Shown here piece after piece: positions 18,536 to 27,773 of a DNA stretch of 64,000 bases (positions within the stretch are counted from its first letter, which is position 1; each line of letters starts with the position of its first letter). The translations under genes were made by a program, and so were the position numbers. The notes below the pieces were generated by a model that searched no databases, had not been told where the DNA came from, and saw only the letters and a program-made list of their open reading frames with translations. Origin of the DNA: Pseudomonas helleri (lineage in GTDB: Bacteria > Pseudomonadota > Gammaproteobacteria > Pseudomonadales > Pseudomonadaceae); the NCBI RefSeq assembly GCF_001043025.1, contig NZ_JYLD01000003.1, positions 62,001 through 126,000 of the forward strand, in the 5' to 3' direction.

Positions 18536-19183
18536 ATGACAGAACGTAACTTAACGTCCCGGAATCATTGCTTCATTTACCCCATCAAAGATCAGGAAGG
18601 TCGCCCCTACGCCTGGAAAATCGATATTCAACGCGCGGGCAAAGTGCATGTGCATCACTTTGCTTTCGACCAATATGGCGGCGAGATTCCCGCCCTGGAG
18701 GCCGCCGAAAACTTGCGCAACCAACTGGTCCTGAAAATGCCGCAGTCTTTTACTTATGAAGACCGCCAGCGCCTGATGCCGCATAACACCAGCGGCCACC
18801 CCGGCGTGTACCGCGTGCAGTCCAATCAGATTGATTACTGGCGTGCCACCACGCGCATTCACGGCTACAACCTGAGCAAGAGTTTTCGCATTGACAAGTA
18901 TGGCGATGACCAGGCCAAACAGCTGGCGCTTGAGGAGCGTGAACGGCAGTTAACCCTGTGCAGCGACCCCTACGATGTCGCCATGGAGAAGCTCCAGCAT
19001 CACTTCAGCCAGACCAGCCGGCGCGTGCGCGAAAACCGTATCAAGGCGGCGATGCACAAGCCCCGCGAGCCAAAACCCACCGCCCAGGAGGTCTCTGGCA
19101 CGCAGATGGAACGCATACTGCCGATCAGCGCCGAGCAGGCCAGCCTGTCCATCAGTCGGCATTTCGCGGCAAGTACAAAGTGA
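18536..19183 (+). CDS. AP2-like DNA-binding protein, two tandem modules
   Basis: A 215-residue soluble, basic protein. Two similar modules are visible: residues about 14-67 (YAWKIDIQRAGKVHVHHFAF then YGGEIPALEAAENLRNQL) and about 84-139 (SGHPGVYRVQSNQIDYWRAT then KYGDDQAKQLALEERERQL). Both follow the AP2 pattern of three beta strands ending YW-x-A, a GK/GY turn, a Phe strand and an Ala-rich helix. The remaining C-terminus is a basic helical tail. AP2 domains bind DNA, so a transcription factor or nucleoid role is likely, possibly linked to glucose genes. No nuclease motif is seen. Its 3' end overlaps gtrS by 32 bases on the opposite strand. Confidence 0.7.
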   Translation: MTERNLTSRNHCFIYPIKDQEGRPYAWKIDIQRAGKVHVHHFAFDQYGGEIPALEAAENLRNQLVLKMPQSFTYEDRQRLMPHNTSGHPGVYRVQSNQIDYWRATTRIHGYNLSKSFRIDKYGDDQAKQLALEERERQLTLCSDPYDVAMEKLQHHFSQTSRRVRENRIKAAMHKPREPKPTAQEVSGTQMERILPISAEQASLSISRHFAASTK

Positions 19184-20612
19184 CCCGCAAGCCGCCCACG
19201 CGCAGGTTTTGCAAGCTCACTTCACCGCCATGGCTATGGGCGATGCTGCGCGCAATCCCCAGCCCCAGACCGTAGCCTTGCTGCTGCCCGGCCAGTCGAA
19301 AGTGTGGCTCGAACACCTGCTCAAGGCGCTGTTCGGGCACGCCCGGTCCCTCGTCGTCGACGGTCAGCACAAACGCTTGCTCGTTGTCGTCTATGCGCAA
19401 GTGCGCGTTGGTGCCGTACTTGAGTGCGTTATCAATCAGGTTGCCCATGCAGCGGCGCAGGGCCAAGGGTTTGCCGTGATAAGGGCTGGTCGCTCGCCCC
19501 TGCAGCGTTACCCGGCCATTACCCTGCGGCAGCACATAGGGTTCTATCAGACAGTCGAGCAAGGTGTTGACGTCCACCGGCTCGATATTCTCGTGAATGT
19601 CGGTGTCTTTCACGCACTGCAGCGCGCCTTTGACCAGCATTTCCAGCTCGTCCAGATCGCGGCCAAACTTGTATTGCAGTTGCTCGTCATCCAGCAGTTC
19701 TACGCGCAAGCGCAGCCGGGTGATGGGCGTGCGCAGGTCATGGGAGATGGCGCTGAATAACTGACCCCGCTCGGTCAGGTACCGGCTGATACGCGCGCGC
19801 ATGGTGTTAAAGGCCCGCCCCACTTCAACCACTTCGCTGCCACCGCCCACTTCGACAGGCTGGACCTCGTCTTCGCCCAGTGACATGTCACGGGCCGCCC
19901 TCGCCAAGCGTTTGAGCGGGCGGCTTTGCCAATGCACCAGCACGCCGATAAAGAACAGCAAAAAGATACTGCTCAGCACGATAAACCACAGTTGCAGCGC
20001 CGGCAGCCCTTCTTCTTCAAGGCTGGTGTAGGGCTGGGGCAGCAAAGAGGCGATGTACAGCCACTCGCCCTGAGCCATCTGGATCTGCGTCACCAGCACC
20101 GGCGGGTCAACCGGTTCCAGGGTCAGGGCAAAGTGCGCCCACGAACGCGGCAACTCGTCGAGCTTCAGGCCCGCGTTGAAAATGCGTAAGTCCTGAGGGC
20201 TGACGAACTTCACCGACAGGTCGACATCCGGCCCCAGCGACTGGCGCAGCACTTGGTCCACGGCGTCCAGCACCGCCTGTTTGCGCTGGGTTGGCGGTAG
20301 CACCTGCATGTCCAGCGGCCGGTCATTGAGGCTGACGACAAAGCGCGTGCCGCCCATGCTGCGCATTTGGTCCAGCACCAGCGGGCGATAGGCCAGCGGC
20401 AGGGAGCGCAAGTACGTCACTGTGGCGTTCATCGAGTGCGCCATGCTGCGGGCACTGTTGACCAGGCCTTCAAGCTGGGTGGTGCGCAATTGTGAGAGCC
20501 AGATGGCACTCGACAACGTCTGCGCCAGCAAAATGGCCAGCAGCGTCAGCAGCAACATGCGGCCCAGCAGCGAACGGGGGAGATGCAGGCGGGATAGAAA
20601 CTTAATGGCCAT
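19152..20612 (-). CDS. gtrS: Sensor histidine kinase GtrS (GltS)
   Basis: A 486-residue membrane sensor. The start MAIKFLSRLHL is preferred over an upstream GTG-type extension inside gltR. Two membrane segments (about residues 15-36 and 190-210) flank a periplasmic domain; then HAMP, the H-box FSAISHDLRTPITRLRLR and the ATPase motifs DNALKYG, DEGPGVP and GLGLGIA follow. In Pseudomonas GtrS senses 2-ketogluconate or 6-phosphogluconate and signals to GltR. The start overlaps the gltR stop by 11 bases. Confidence 0.93.
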   Translation of the reverse strand: MAIKFLSRLHLPRSLLGRMLLLTLLAILLAQTLSSAIWLSQLRTTQLEGLVNSARSMAHSMNATVTYLRSLPLAYRPLVLDQMRSMGGTRFVVSLNDRPLDMQVLPPTQRKQAVLDAVDQVLRQSLGPDVDLSVKFVSPQDLRIFNAGLKLDELPRSWAHFALTLEPVDPPVLVTQIQMAQGEWLYIASLLPQPYTSLEEEGLPALQLWFIVLSSIFLLFFIGVLVHWQSRPLKRLARAARDMSLGEDEVQPVEVGGGSEVVEVGRAFNTMRARISRYLTERGQLFSAISHDLRTPITRLRLRVELLDDEQLQYKFGRDLDELEMLVKGALQCVKDTDIHENIEPVDVNTLLDCLIEPYVLPQGNGRVTLQGRATSPYHGKPLALRRCMGNLIDNALKYGTNAHLRIDDNEQAFVLTVDDEGPGVPEQRLEQVFEPHFRLAGQQQGYGLGLGIARSIAHSHGGEVSLQNLRVGGLRVTLYLPRNAD

Positions 20613-21333
20613 TTCCGACGGTGACCTCAGCTGCCAACTGGTAACCGCTGCCACGGATCGTGCGGATAAGCCGTGGCGGCTTCTCGGTGTCGCGCAGGCG
20701 CTGGCGCAAACGGCTGACCGCCATGTCGACAATGCGGTCCAGCGGCATCAGATCGCGGCCACGGGTGGCGTTGCCGATCATGTCGCGATCCAGGATCTGC
20801 TGCGGGTTGTCCAGAAACAGCTTGAGCAAGGCGAAATCCGCCCCGGACAAAATCACCTCTTCGCCATCGGTATGAAACAGCCGATGGGTCACGGTGTTGA
20901 GCCGCCACTCGTCAAACGCCATAACTTCATGACCGGCGCTCGCACTGGAAAACTGCGCACGGCGCAACAAGGCCTTGATACGCGCCTGGAGTTCACGGGG
21001 GCTAAAAGGCTTGCCCAGATAATCATCAGCGCCCAGTTCCAGGCCGATGACCCGGTCGGCTTCGTCGGAACTGGCGGTGAGCATGATGATCGGAATTTGC
21101 GCAAAACGCGGGTGTTGGCGCACCCAGCGGCACAGGCTGAAACCGTCTTCGTCGGGCAGCATCACGTCCAGGATCAATAAATCGCTGGCCTGCTCATCAA
21201 GCGCCCGCCTGAAGCCCGCACCGTCCGCCACGGTGCGCACCTGAAAGCCGGCACGGGTGAGGTAGATATCAAGGAGCTCGCGAATTTCCTGGTCATCATC
21301 GACCAGCAAAATGGATTTGCCGGATGTGCTCAC
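20602..21333 (-). CDS. gltR: Response regulator GltR
   Basis: A 243-residue OmpR-type regulator. The receiver domain at residues 1-120 has acidic VDDDQEI, phospho-acceptor Asp in LLILDVMLP (about residue 55) and Lys in GKPFSPREL. The C-terminal winged helix ends at the RTIRGSGYQL signature. It controls glucose uptake genes (gts, oprB) with GtrS. It lies downstream of glk and edd but is separated from glk by a REPIN; the leader has an AACAACAATAA CA motif. Confidence 0.94.
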   Translation of the reverse strand: MSTSGKSILLVDDDQEIRELLDIYLTRAGFQVRTVADGAGFRRALDEQASDLLILDVMLPDEDGFSLCRWVRQHPRFAQIPIIMLTASSDEADRVIGLELGADDYLGKPFSPRELQARIKALLRRAQFSSASAGHEVMAFDEWRLNTVTHRLFHTDGEEVILSGADFALLKLFLDNPQQILDRDMIGNATRGRDLMPLDRIVDMAVSRLRQRLRDTEKPPRLIRTIRGSGYQLAAEVTVGNGH

Positions 21334-21345
21334 AGGCGCTGATCC

Positions 21346-21356
21346 TTATTGTTGTT
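21346..21356 (-). promoter_or_regulatory. Hfq/Crc CA motif in the gltR leader
   Basis: The minus strand reads AACAACAATAA just before AGGATCAG and 12 bases from the gltR ATG. It fits the AANAANAA pattern. Confidence 0.55.
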
Positions 21357-21375
21357 ATGGACGAAAGATCACTCG

Positions 21376-21441
21376 GTAGGAGCGAGCTTGCCTCGCGATC
21401 TTTTCAACGGTCAAAAGATCGCGAGACAAGCTCGCTCCTAC
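21376..21441. repeat. REPIN between glk and gltR
   Basis: An inverted REP pair of the GTAGGAGCGAGC type begins two bases after the glk stop codon, within a same-direction gene row. Confidence 0.93.
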
Positions 21442-21443
21442 AG

Positions 21444-22400
21444 TCAACCGAACGCTTGTTGCAGTGCCACGCCGGCGCCGATCAGGCCCGAGTACGGTGC
21501 GGTCACCAACCAGACCGGGATGCCTTTGAGATAGTCGCTCATGCAGCCTTTGTCGGCAAAGCTTCGGGCAAAGCCGCTGCTCACAAAAATATCGGCAAAG
21601 CGCGGGATCACACCGCCAACAATGTACACCCCGCCACGCCCGCCGACTGTCAGCACGTTGTTACCGGCCACACGGCCCAGCCAGCAACTGAAGTGCTCCA
21701 GCACCTGCAACGCCACCGGATCACCCGCCAACGCCGCCGCAGTGATCGCCCGGTCACTGTCCAGCACCGGCTCATGCCCGTCGACCGCACAGATCGCCCG
21801 ATACACACGCGGCAAACCGCTGCCGCTCAAGATGCTTTCGGCACTGACGTGGTCGATTTCGTTGTAGATGTGCTGCCACAACTGCACTTCACGCGGGTTG
21901 CTCATGGGCAGGTCGACGTGGCCGCCCTCCCCCGGCAAGGCCATCCATTGCTCGTCGCCCAGGTTGAGCAACGTGCCTACGCCCAACCCCGTGCCTGGCC
22001 CGATGACCACCGCCGGGCGCGCCGGATCGGCAATGCCGGGGCACACCTGGCGCACGTCTTCGGGTTGCAAGCGCGTCATGCCCAGGGCCATGGCGCTGAA
22101 GTCATTGATCAGCAGCAAGTGATCGACTTGCAAGGTTTCGCAAAACGCCGACCGGCTCAAGCGCCAATGGTTGTTGGTAAAGCGAAACTCGTCGCCGCTC
22201 ACCGGCCCGGCCACCGACAGGCACACCGAACCCACCGCTCCGGGCGCCAGGTTCAACTCATTGAGGTAAACCTTGATTGCGTCTTCCGGGCAGGCGTAAT
22301 CGGCCGTGGCCAACACGCTGACTGAACGCAACTGTTCGTCTTCCCAGAGGGCAAAACGGGCGTTGGTGCCACCAATATCACCGACGAGGGCGAGTTTCAT
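21444..22400 (-). CDS. glk: Glucokinase
   Basis: A 318-residue ROK-unrelated bacterial glucokinase (Glk family). The phosphate-binding motif [12 protein letters not shown] is at residues 7-18, [11 protein letters not shown] contains the catalytic Asp near residue 100, and GPGTGLGVG and EGGHVDLP mark the substrate site. It phosphorylates glucose imported by Gts for entry to Zwf. Its ATG overlaps the edd stop as ATGA, so it is translationally coupled to edd. Confidence 0.95.
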   Translation of the reverse strand: MKLALVGDIGGTNARFALWEDEQLRSVSVLATADYACPEDAIKVYLNELNLAPGAVGSVCLSVAGPVSGDEFRFTNNHWRLSRSAFCETLQVDHLLLINDFSAMALGMTRLQPEDVRQVCPGIADPARPAVVIGPGTGLGVGTLLNLGDEQWMALPGEGGHVDLPMSNPREVQLWQHIYNEIDHVSAESILSGSGLPRVYRAICAVDGHEPVLDSDRAITAAALAGDPVALQVLEHFSCWLGRVAGNNVLTVGGRGGVYIVGGVIPRFADIFVSSGFARSFADKGCMSDYLKGIPVWLVTAPYSGLIGAGVALQQAFG

Positions 22401-24223
22401 TTCAGGGATTCCAGAGACGAGGTAAAGGTACTCGCGCCCTGCTCGGCCGAACTGAAGGCCTGACGCATAAACGCAAACAACTCGCGCCCGGTACCGACGG
22501 CATTGCTCAAGGTGCCGACAGCCGGGGTGCGTGCGGCGAATTCTGCCTCATCCACCAACAGTTGCAACGTGCCTTTTACGCCATCGACGCGAATCAGGTC
22601 ACCGTCCTGGACCCGCGCCAGCGCGCCGCCCACTTCCGCCTCGGGGCTGACGTGAATCGCCGCCGGGATTTTGCCCGATGCCCCGGACATGCGCCCGTCG
22701 GTGATCAGCGCCACTTTGAAGCCGCGATCCTGCAGCACGCCCAAGAACGGCGTCATCTTGTGCAGCTCTGGCATGCCATTGGAGCGCGGGCCTTGAAAAC
22801 GCATCACGGCAACAAAGTCGCGTTCCAGTTCACCGGCCTTGAAGGCATCGGCCAGTTGCTGCTGGTCCTGGAATACCCGCGCCGGAGCTTCGACAATCTG
22901 ATGTTCGGGCGCAACCGCCGAGACCTTCATGACCCCGCGCCCCAAATTGCCTTCCATCACCCGCAGGCCGCCCTCGGCCGAGAACGCACGGGCAACCGGG
23001 CGCAAAATAGTCTCGTCGAGGCTTTCGATCGGGCCATCACGCCAGACCAGTTGGCCATCCACGAGGAACGGCTCGCGGGTGTAGCGGCTCAAGCCGTAAC
23101 CGGCCACGGTGTTGACGTTTTCGTGCAACAACCCGGCTTCGAGCAGCTCACGAATCAGGAACGCCATGCCGCCCGCGGCCTGGAAGTGGTTGATGTCGGC
23201 TTTGCCGTTTGGATACACATGGGACAGGGTTGGCACCACCTCGGACAGGTCGGCCATGTCTTGCCAGGTCAACTGAATACCCGCTGCCATGGCAATCGCC
23301 GGCATGTGCAGGGTGTGGTTGGTGGAGCCGCCAGTCGCGTGCAGGGCAACGATGGAGTTGACCAGAGAACGCTCGTCCACGATCTCGCCCAGCGGTGTGA
23401 AGTTACCGTTTTGCTGGGTCAGACGGGTGACTTGATGCGCCGCTTCGCGAGTCAGGGCATCGCGCAATGGCGTGTAAGGATTGACGAAAGAAGCACCCGG
23501 CAAATGCAGGCCCATCACTTCCATCAGCAACTGGTTGGTGTTGGCGGTGCCGTAAAAGGTGCAGGTGCCGGGGCTGTGATAGGACTTCATCTCGGATTCC
23601 AGCAGCTCTTCACGGCTGGCTTTGCCTTCAGCGTAGCGCTGACGTACGTCGGCTTTTTCTTTGTTGGAAATGCCCGACGGCATCGGCCCGCCCGGCACAA
23701 AGATGGTCGGCAGATGACCGAAGCGCAGCGCGCCCATCAGCAGGCCCGGCACGATTTTGTCGCAAATGCCCAGCATCAGCGCCGCGTCGAACATGTTGTG
23801 CGACAGCGCCACCGCGGTCGACAGCGCGATCACTTCGCGGCTCAACAGACTCAGTTCCATGCCGGCCTCGCCTTGGGTCACGCCGTCGCACATTGCCGGG
23901 GTGCCGCCCGCGAACTGGCCCACAGAACCCATTTCACGCAGGGCTTGCTTGATTTGTTCCGGGAAGTGCTCGTATGGCTGATGCGCCGAGAGCATGTCGT
24001 TATATGACGAAACAATTGCCACGTTGGCGGCGTTCATCAGCTTGAGGGTGTTTTTGTCTTCTGTGCCACATCCGGCCACGCCATGGGCAAAGTTGGCACA
24101 TTGCAGCTTGCCGCGTTGCGGTCCGTCACTGGCCGCATCACGAATAAGCGTCAGGTACGCCTCGCGGGTAGCTCGACTGCGGGCAATAAGACGCTCGGTG
24201 ACTTCAAGAACGCGGGGATGCAT
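22397..24223 (-). CDS. edd: 6-phosphogluconate dehydratase
   Basis: A 608-residue IlvD/Edd-family iron-sulfur dehydratase that converts 6-phosphogluconate to KDPG. Recognisable segments are [33 protein letters not shown] and [16 protein letters not shown], holding probable cluster cysteines, and [16 protein letters not shown] near the C-terminus. It heads edd-glk(-gltR-gtrS), divergent from gap, with two TTGT-N7-ACAA HexR operators in the shared promoter region. Confidence 0.96.
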   Translation of the reverse strand: MHPRVLEVTERLIARSRATREAYLTLIRDAASDGPQRGKLQCANFAHGVAGCGTEDKNTLKLMNAANVAIVSSYNDMLSAHQPYEHFPEQIKQALREMGSVGQFAGGTPAMCDGVTQGEAGMELSLLSREVIALSTAVALSHNMFDAALMLGICDKIVPGLLMGALRFGHLPTIFVPGGPMPSGISNKEKADVRQRYAEGKASREELLESEMKSYHSPGTCTFYGTANTNQLLMEVMGLHLPGASFVNPYTPLRDALTREAAHQVTRLTQQNGNFTPLGEIVDERSLVNSIVALHATGGSTNHTLHMPAIAMAAGIQLTWQDMADLSEVVPTLSHVYPNGKADINHFQAAGGMAFLIRELLEAGLLHENVNTVAGYGLSRYTREPFLVDGQLVWRDGPIESLDETILRPVARAFSAEGGLRVMEGNLGRGVMKVSAVAPEHQIVEAPARVFQDQQQLADAFKAGELERDFVAVMRFQGPRSNGMPELHKMTPFLGVLQDRGFKVALITDGRMSGASGKIPAAIHVSPEAEVGGALARVQDGDLIRVDGVKGTLQLLVDEAEFAARTPAVGTLSNAVGTGRELFAFMRQAFSSAEQGASTFTSSLESLK

Positions 24224-24330
24224 GTGTTGAACTCCAGGCTAACGGATGTGGCGACCTGTGCGTGTCCTATGCTGACTGAGGCTCGCAGACGCGTGCTCAG
24301 TCGTTCGGACCCGTTGATTCAGGTCACTCG

Positions 24331-24345
24331 TTGTAGATAAAACAA
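24331..24345. promoter_or_regulatory. HexR operator 1 (edd side)
   Basis: The sequence TTGTAGATAAAACAA matches the published HexR consensus TTGT-N7-ACAA exactly. It is 108 bases from the edd start and 86 bases from the gap start. Confidence 0.75.
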
Positions 24346-24392
24346 AATATTGCCACTTAAATGGCTTGTTTTCTATTTTTATGAGAATAATC

Positions 24393-24407
24393 TTGTAATT
24401 CCAACAA
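24393..24407. promoter_or_regulatory. HexR operator 2 (gap side)
   Basis: The sequence TTGTAATTCCAACAA also matches TTGT-N7-ACAA exactly. It lies 24 bases upstream of the gap ATG, so it would block the promoter or early transcription. It overlaps an AACAACAA tract (24403-24410) that could be a CA motif. Confidence 0.65.
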
Positions 24408-24430
24408 CAAATTGATGACAGGTGCTGTCC

Positions 24431-25432
24431 ATGACATTACGAATCGCAATCAATGGTTTTGGCCGGATCGGCCGTAACGTCCTGCGAGCACTGTATACCC
24501 AAGGCTACCGACAGGACTTGCAGATCGTCGCCATTAACGACTTGGGCGACAGTTCAATCAACGCTCACCTGCTCAAGTACGACACCGTTCACGGCACGTT
24601 CGATGCCACTGTTGAGCATGATCAGGAAAGTCTGACGGTTAATGGTGACCGAATTGCGGTGAGCGCTATCCGTAATCCGGCTGAACTGCCTTGGGCCGAC
24701 CTGAAGGTTGATGTGGTGTTTGAGTGCACCGGTTTCTTCACCGAGCGCAGTAAAGCAGAAGCGCACATTACGGCCGGTGCGCGTAAGGTGATTATCTCGG
24801 CGCCGGGTAAAAATGCCGATGCGACGGTGGTCTATGGCGTTAACCACGACATTCTGCGCCAATCGCATCAAATCATTTCCAACGCGTCGTGCACCACCAA
24901 CTGCCTGGCGCCTGTGGCGCAAATCCTCAACCGCGAATTCGGCATTGCCAACGGCCTGATGACCACCATCCACGCCTACACCAATGACCAGAACCTCACC
25001 GACGTTTATCACACCGACCCGTACCGCGCGCGTTCGGCCACGCAGAACATGATCCCGAGCAAAACCGGCGCCGCCGAAGCCGTGGGTCTGGTGTTGCCAG
25101 AGCTAGCCGGCAAGCTGACCGGCATGGCGGTACGCGTGCCGGTGATCAACGTGTCGCTGGTCGACCTGACGGTTGAACTGACACGCGAAGTCACGGCGGC
25201 AGAAGTTAACGCGGTGTTTAAAGAAGCCAGCCAGCACTCCAAAGTGCTGGGCTACAACAGCCTGCCGCTGGTTTCCAGCGACTTCAACCACAACCCGCTG
25301 TCGTCGATCTTCGACGCCAACCACACCAAGGTCAGCGGCAAGCTGCTCAAAGTGCTGGCGTGGTACGACAACGAGTGGGGCTTCTCCAACCGTATGCTCG
25401 ACAACTGCCTGGCGCTGCACAACGCGGAGTAA
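24431..25432 (+). CDS. gap: Glyceraldehyde-3-phosphate dehydrogenase, type I
   Basis: A 333-residue GAPDH starting [11 protein letters not shown], with AGGTG as ribosome binding site; a GTG three codons earlier is less likely. The NAD motif GFGRIGR is at 9-15 and the catalytic SNASCTTNC places Cys154. It carries the pathway from Eda-made glyceraldehyde 3-phosphate into lower glycolysis. It is the HexR-controlled gap-1 of Pseudomonas, divergent from edd and followed 4 bases later by mgsA. Confidence 0.95.
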   Translation: MTLRIAINGFGRIGRNVLRALYTQGYRQDLQIVAINDLGDSSINAHLLKYDTVHGTFDATVEHDQESLTVNGDRIAVSAIRNPAELPWADLKVDVVFECTGFFTERSKAEAHITAGARKVIISAPGKNADATVVYGVNHDILRQSHQIISNASCTTNCLAPVAQILNREFGIANGLMTTIHAYTNDQNLTDVYHTDPYRARSATQNMIPSKTGAAEAVGLVLPELAGKLTGMAVRVPVINVSLVDLTVELTREVTAAEVNAVFKEASQHSKVLGYNSLPLVSSDFNHNPLSSIFDANHTKVSGKLLKVLAWYDNEWGFSNRMLDNCLALHNAE

Positions 25433-25436
25433 CGCG

Positions 25437-25901
25437 ATGATCGGTATCAGCTTCACCACGGCCACCTTGGCGGCGCGCAAGCGCATCGCCCTGGTGGCGC
25501 ATGATCACTGCAAAGGGTTTTTGCTGGACTGGGCAGAACGCCACAAGGCCGCGCTCAGCCAGCATGACTTGTGCGCAACGGGCACCACCGGTCTGTTATT
25601 GAGCAAGCGCCTGGGATTGCCGATCGAAAGCATGATCAGCGGCCCGTTGGGCGGTGATCAACAGGTGGGGGCGCAGATCGCCGAGCAGAAAATCGACATG
25701 CTGGTGTTTTTCTGGGACCCGTTCGAGCCACAGCCCCACGACCCGGACATCAAGGCCCTGCTGCGCGTGGCGGCAGTGTGGAACATTCCGGTGGCGAGCA
25801 ATGAATGCACCGCTGACTATTTGCTCAGCAGCCCCCTGATGAACCAGCCGCACGAACACCGCATTCCCGATTACGCCGCGTATTTGAAAGGCCGGGCATA
25901 A
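25437..25901 (+). CDS. mgsA: Methylglyoxal synthase
   Basis: A 154-residue enzyme converting dihydroxyacetone phosphate to methylglyoxal and phosphate. Conserved marks are LVAHDHCK near residue 20, the phosphate site ATGTTG at 47-52, catalytic Asp74 in [12 protein letters not shown] and His101 in QPHDPD. Length is the family norm. It starts 4 bases after the gap stop, so it is probably cotranscribed and brought under HexR control. A REPIN closes the unit. Confidence 0.93.
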   Translation: MIGISFTTATLAARKRIALVAHDHCKGFLLDWAERHKAALSQHDLCATGTTGLLLSKRLGLPIESMISGPLGGDQQVGAQIAEQKIDMLVFFWDPFEPQPHDPDIKALLRVAAVWNIPVASNECTADYLLSSPLMNQPHEHRIPDYAAYLKGRA

Positions 25902-25923
25902 CCTGGGATAGAACACATATCTT

Positions 25924-26008
25924 GTGGGAGCGGGCTTGCTCGCGAAGAGGATCGACTCGGTCAACCCTCAGACCGCGTCGCCCCAATCGCGAGCAAGCCC
26001 GCTCCCAC
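25924..26008. repeat. REPIN, GTGGGAGCGGGC type
   Basis: Inverted arms GTGGGAGCGGGCTTGC and GCAAGCCCGCTCCCAC enclose a GC-rich loop. It lies between mgsA and the heme sigma-factor gene. Confidence 0.93.
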
Positions 26009-26062
26009 AGACTGAACTGCCCAAGCAACAAACTCAAAACATCACTTGACCAAACACACAGA

Positions 26063-26077
26063 TGATAAGCATTATCA
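26063..26077. promoter_or_regulatory. Fur box upstream of the ECF sigma gene
   Basis: The perfect dyad TGATAAGCATTATCA lies in GATGATAAGCATTATCATTC, close to the Fur consensus of GATAAT repeats. It is 28 bases before the GTG start of the sigma gene, the right place for iron repression. Confidence 0.8.
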
Positions 26078-26104
26078 TTCGCTAAAAATCGGTCGGGTAG
26101 CGCT

Positions 26105-26623
26105 GTGAGTCAGTCCCAGTTCAATCAAGTCTTCCTTACTCAGCGGGTGACCTTGCTGCGCACGTTACAGCGGATGGTGAATAACCCCAGTACCGCCGAA
26201 GACTTGCTGCAAGAGACTTACCTGCGGGTTACCCGCGCCTTGAACGAGCGTTCGGTCGAGCACCTGGAACCGTTTGTCTACCAGACCGCGCGCAATCTGG
26301 CGCTCGATCACCTGCGCTCGCGGCGCATCCAGGCGCGCACAGTGGTTGAAGATGTCCCGATCGAAGTGCTTGAGGGCATTGCCTCTACCCACAGCACCCC
26401 GGAAGAAGCCCACCAAGCAGCGCAATTACTGGAGCGTTTGAGTGTGAGCCTGAGCCAGTTGAGCGCACGTCAGCAGCGGATTTTTATCCTCAGCCGGCTG
26501 CATGGCTGCAGTTATCAAGAGATCGCCGAAGAACTTGACGTGTCATTGAGTACCGTTCAAAAGGAACTCAAATTGATCATGGCAATCTGCATCGGGGTAG
26601 CCGACAGGCTGAATCGGCCTTAA
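26105..26623 (+). CDS. FecI-type ECF sigma factor for heme uptake
   Basis: A 172-residue ECF sigma-70 starting with GTG. Region 2 (about residues 10-75: AEDLLQETYLRVTRAL, FVYQTARNLALDHLRSRR) and region 4 (about 115-165: LSARQQRIFILSRLHGCSYQEIAEEL) are both clear. It resembles HasI/HxuI-type iron-starvation sigmas. A Fur box precedes it, and a FecR-type anti-sigma, a TonB receptor with signalling domain and a heme oxygenase follow, so it should drive the receptor gene when heme binds. Confidence 0.9.
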   Translation: MSQSQFNQVFLTQRVTLLRTLQRMVNNPSTAEDLLQETYLRVTRALNERSVEHLEPFVYQTARNLALDHLRSRRIQARTVVEDVPIEVLEGIASTHSTPEEAHQAAQLLERLSVSLSQLSARQQRIFILSRLHGCSYQEIAEELDVSLSTVQKELKLIMAICIGVADRLNRP

Positions 26624-26673
26624 CCTTGCCCTTCAATGCCACGCGAACGCCCTGAAACTGCCAAGGAACCTCT

Positions 26674-27642
26674 GTGACGGACACTCACAAATCTGCTGCG
26701 CCCGACCCGGCGCACGAGGTGCTGCACGACAGCGCCATGGATCAGGCACTGGATTGGCTGATCACCCTTGAGTGTGCGAGCGACGAACAGAAAATCGTGT
26801 TTGAGCAGTGGCTGAATGCCGACCCGGCGCACGCCAGGGCGTTTGCCAAGGCCAACGCCATCTGGAACGGGCAACCCGTGCTAGACGCTGCACAAACCCT
26901 GCAAACCCGACGCAAACCCAGCGTACTGCGGCGTATCAGCCGGCATTGGAAGCACGTGGCTGCGGCGGCAGTGCTGGTACTGACAGTTGGTAGCTATACC
27001 AACGTGCCGCTACGCCTTCAGGCCGATCACCTGACCGTGGTGGGTGAACGCCAGCGCCTGCAACTCGAAGACGGCTCCAAAGTGCTGCTCAATACCAATT
27101 CGGCATTTTCCAGCAAAGTGGTGAATACCCAGGCCCGCGCCCGGCTGTTACAGGGCGAAGCCTTTTTTGAAGTCCCGGCCAACCTTGAACTGCCCATGGT
27201 GCTGGATGCCGGCCCGGTGCGCGTCAGCGTGCGTGACACCGCGTTTGCAGTGAGCTACTTCAATGGCGAAGCGCAAGTGCGGGTACAGCGCGGGGATGTG
27301 GACTTGCGGGTGAACAGTGTCGGCACACAAATGCGCCTGTCGGCGGGCAACAGCGTCAGCATTGGCCCGAACGGCTTCGGCCGCCCCACCACCCTCAACC
27401 CCCAAACCGACCTTGCCTGGGTGCAAGGCCGATTGGTGTTTGAAAACTGCCCGATGAGCAAAGTGCTCGATGAAGTGCGCCGCTACTACCCCGGCTGGAT
27501 CGTCAACAACAACGAAAAGCTTGCCAACGTGGCCGTCACCGGCAACTACCGGCTCGATCAGCCACTGGATATCGTGCGCTCGCTGGCCCACATCACCTCC
27601 AGCCGCCTCTCGGAATACCCGGCGCTGGTCATCCTCAATTAA
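26674..27642 (+). CDS. FecR-type transmembrane anti-sigma factor
   Basis: A 322-residue protein starting with GTG. The N-terminal DUF4880 segment (QALDWLITLECASDEQKIVFEQW) binds the sigma factor; one membrane span at about 95-109 leads to a periplasmic FecR domain (LQLEDGSKVLLNTNSAF, LLQGEAFFEV), and a C-terminal DUF4974/STN-like part (VTGNYRLDQPLDIVRSL) contacts the receptor signalling domain. It is 50 bases downstream of the sigma gene and cotranscribed. Confidence 0.9.
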   Translation: MTDTHKSAAPDPAHEVLHDSAMDQALDWLITLECASDEQKIVFEQWLNADPAHARAFAKANAIWNGQPVLDAAQTLQTRRKPSVLRRISRHWKHVAAAAVLVLTVGSYTNVPLRLQADHLTVVGERQRLQLEDGSKVLLNTNSAFSSKVVNTQARARLLQGEAFFEVPANLELPMVLDAGPVRVSVRDTAFAVSYFNGEAQVRVQRGDVDLRVNSVGTQMRLSAGNSVSIGPNGFGRPTTLNPQTDLAWVQGRLVFENCPMSKVLDEVRRYYPGWIVNNNEKLANVAVTGNYRLDQPLDIVRSLAHITSSRLSEYPALVILN

Positions 27643-27669
27643 AAAAATTCGATTAATCGATTTTTTTTT
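27641..27669 (+). terminator. AT-rich hairpin after fecR-like gene
   Basis: The palindrome TCGATTAATCGA is flanked by a run of A on the left and nine T on the right. It begins at the stop codon of the anti-sigma gene, so it may end the regulator transcript or attenuate readthrough into the receptor gene. Confidence 0.6.
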
Positions 27670-27773
27670 ACTCGATAGCCCAAGGTCATTCGTCTCGTTG
27701 TGATCAATGCAACTGATTCGCATTTTGAGTCAGCTTCGCAACTACAAGACTTGTCACCTCTGGAGCGCTATCA

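Noticed and set aside
22562..24007. Open frame of 481 codons opposite edd
   Set aside because: Very rich in His, Arg and Gln, as expected from the reverse of a GC-rich gene; no family features.
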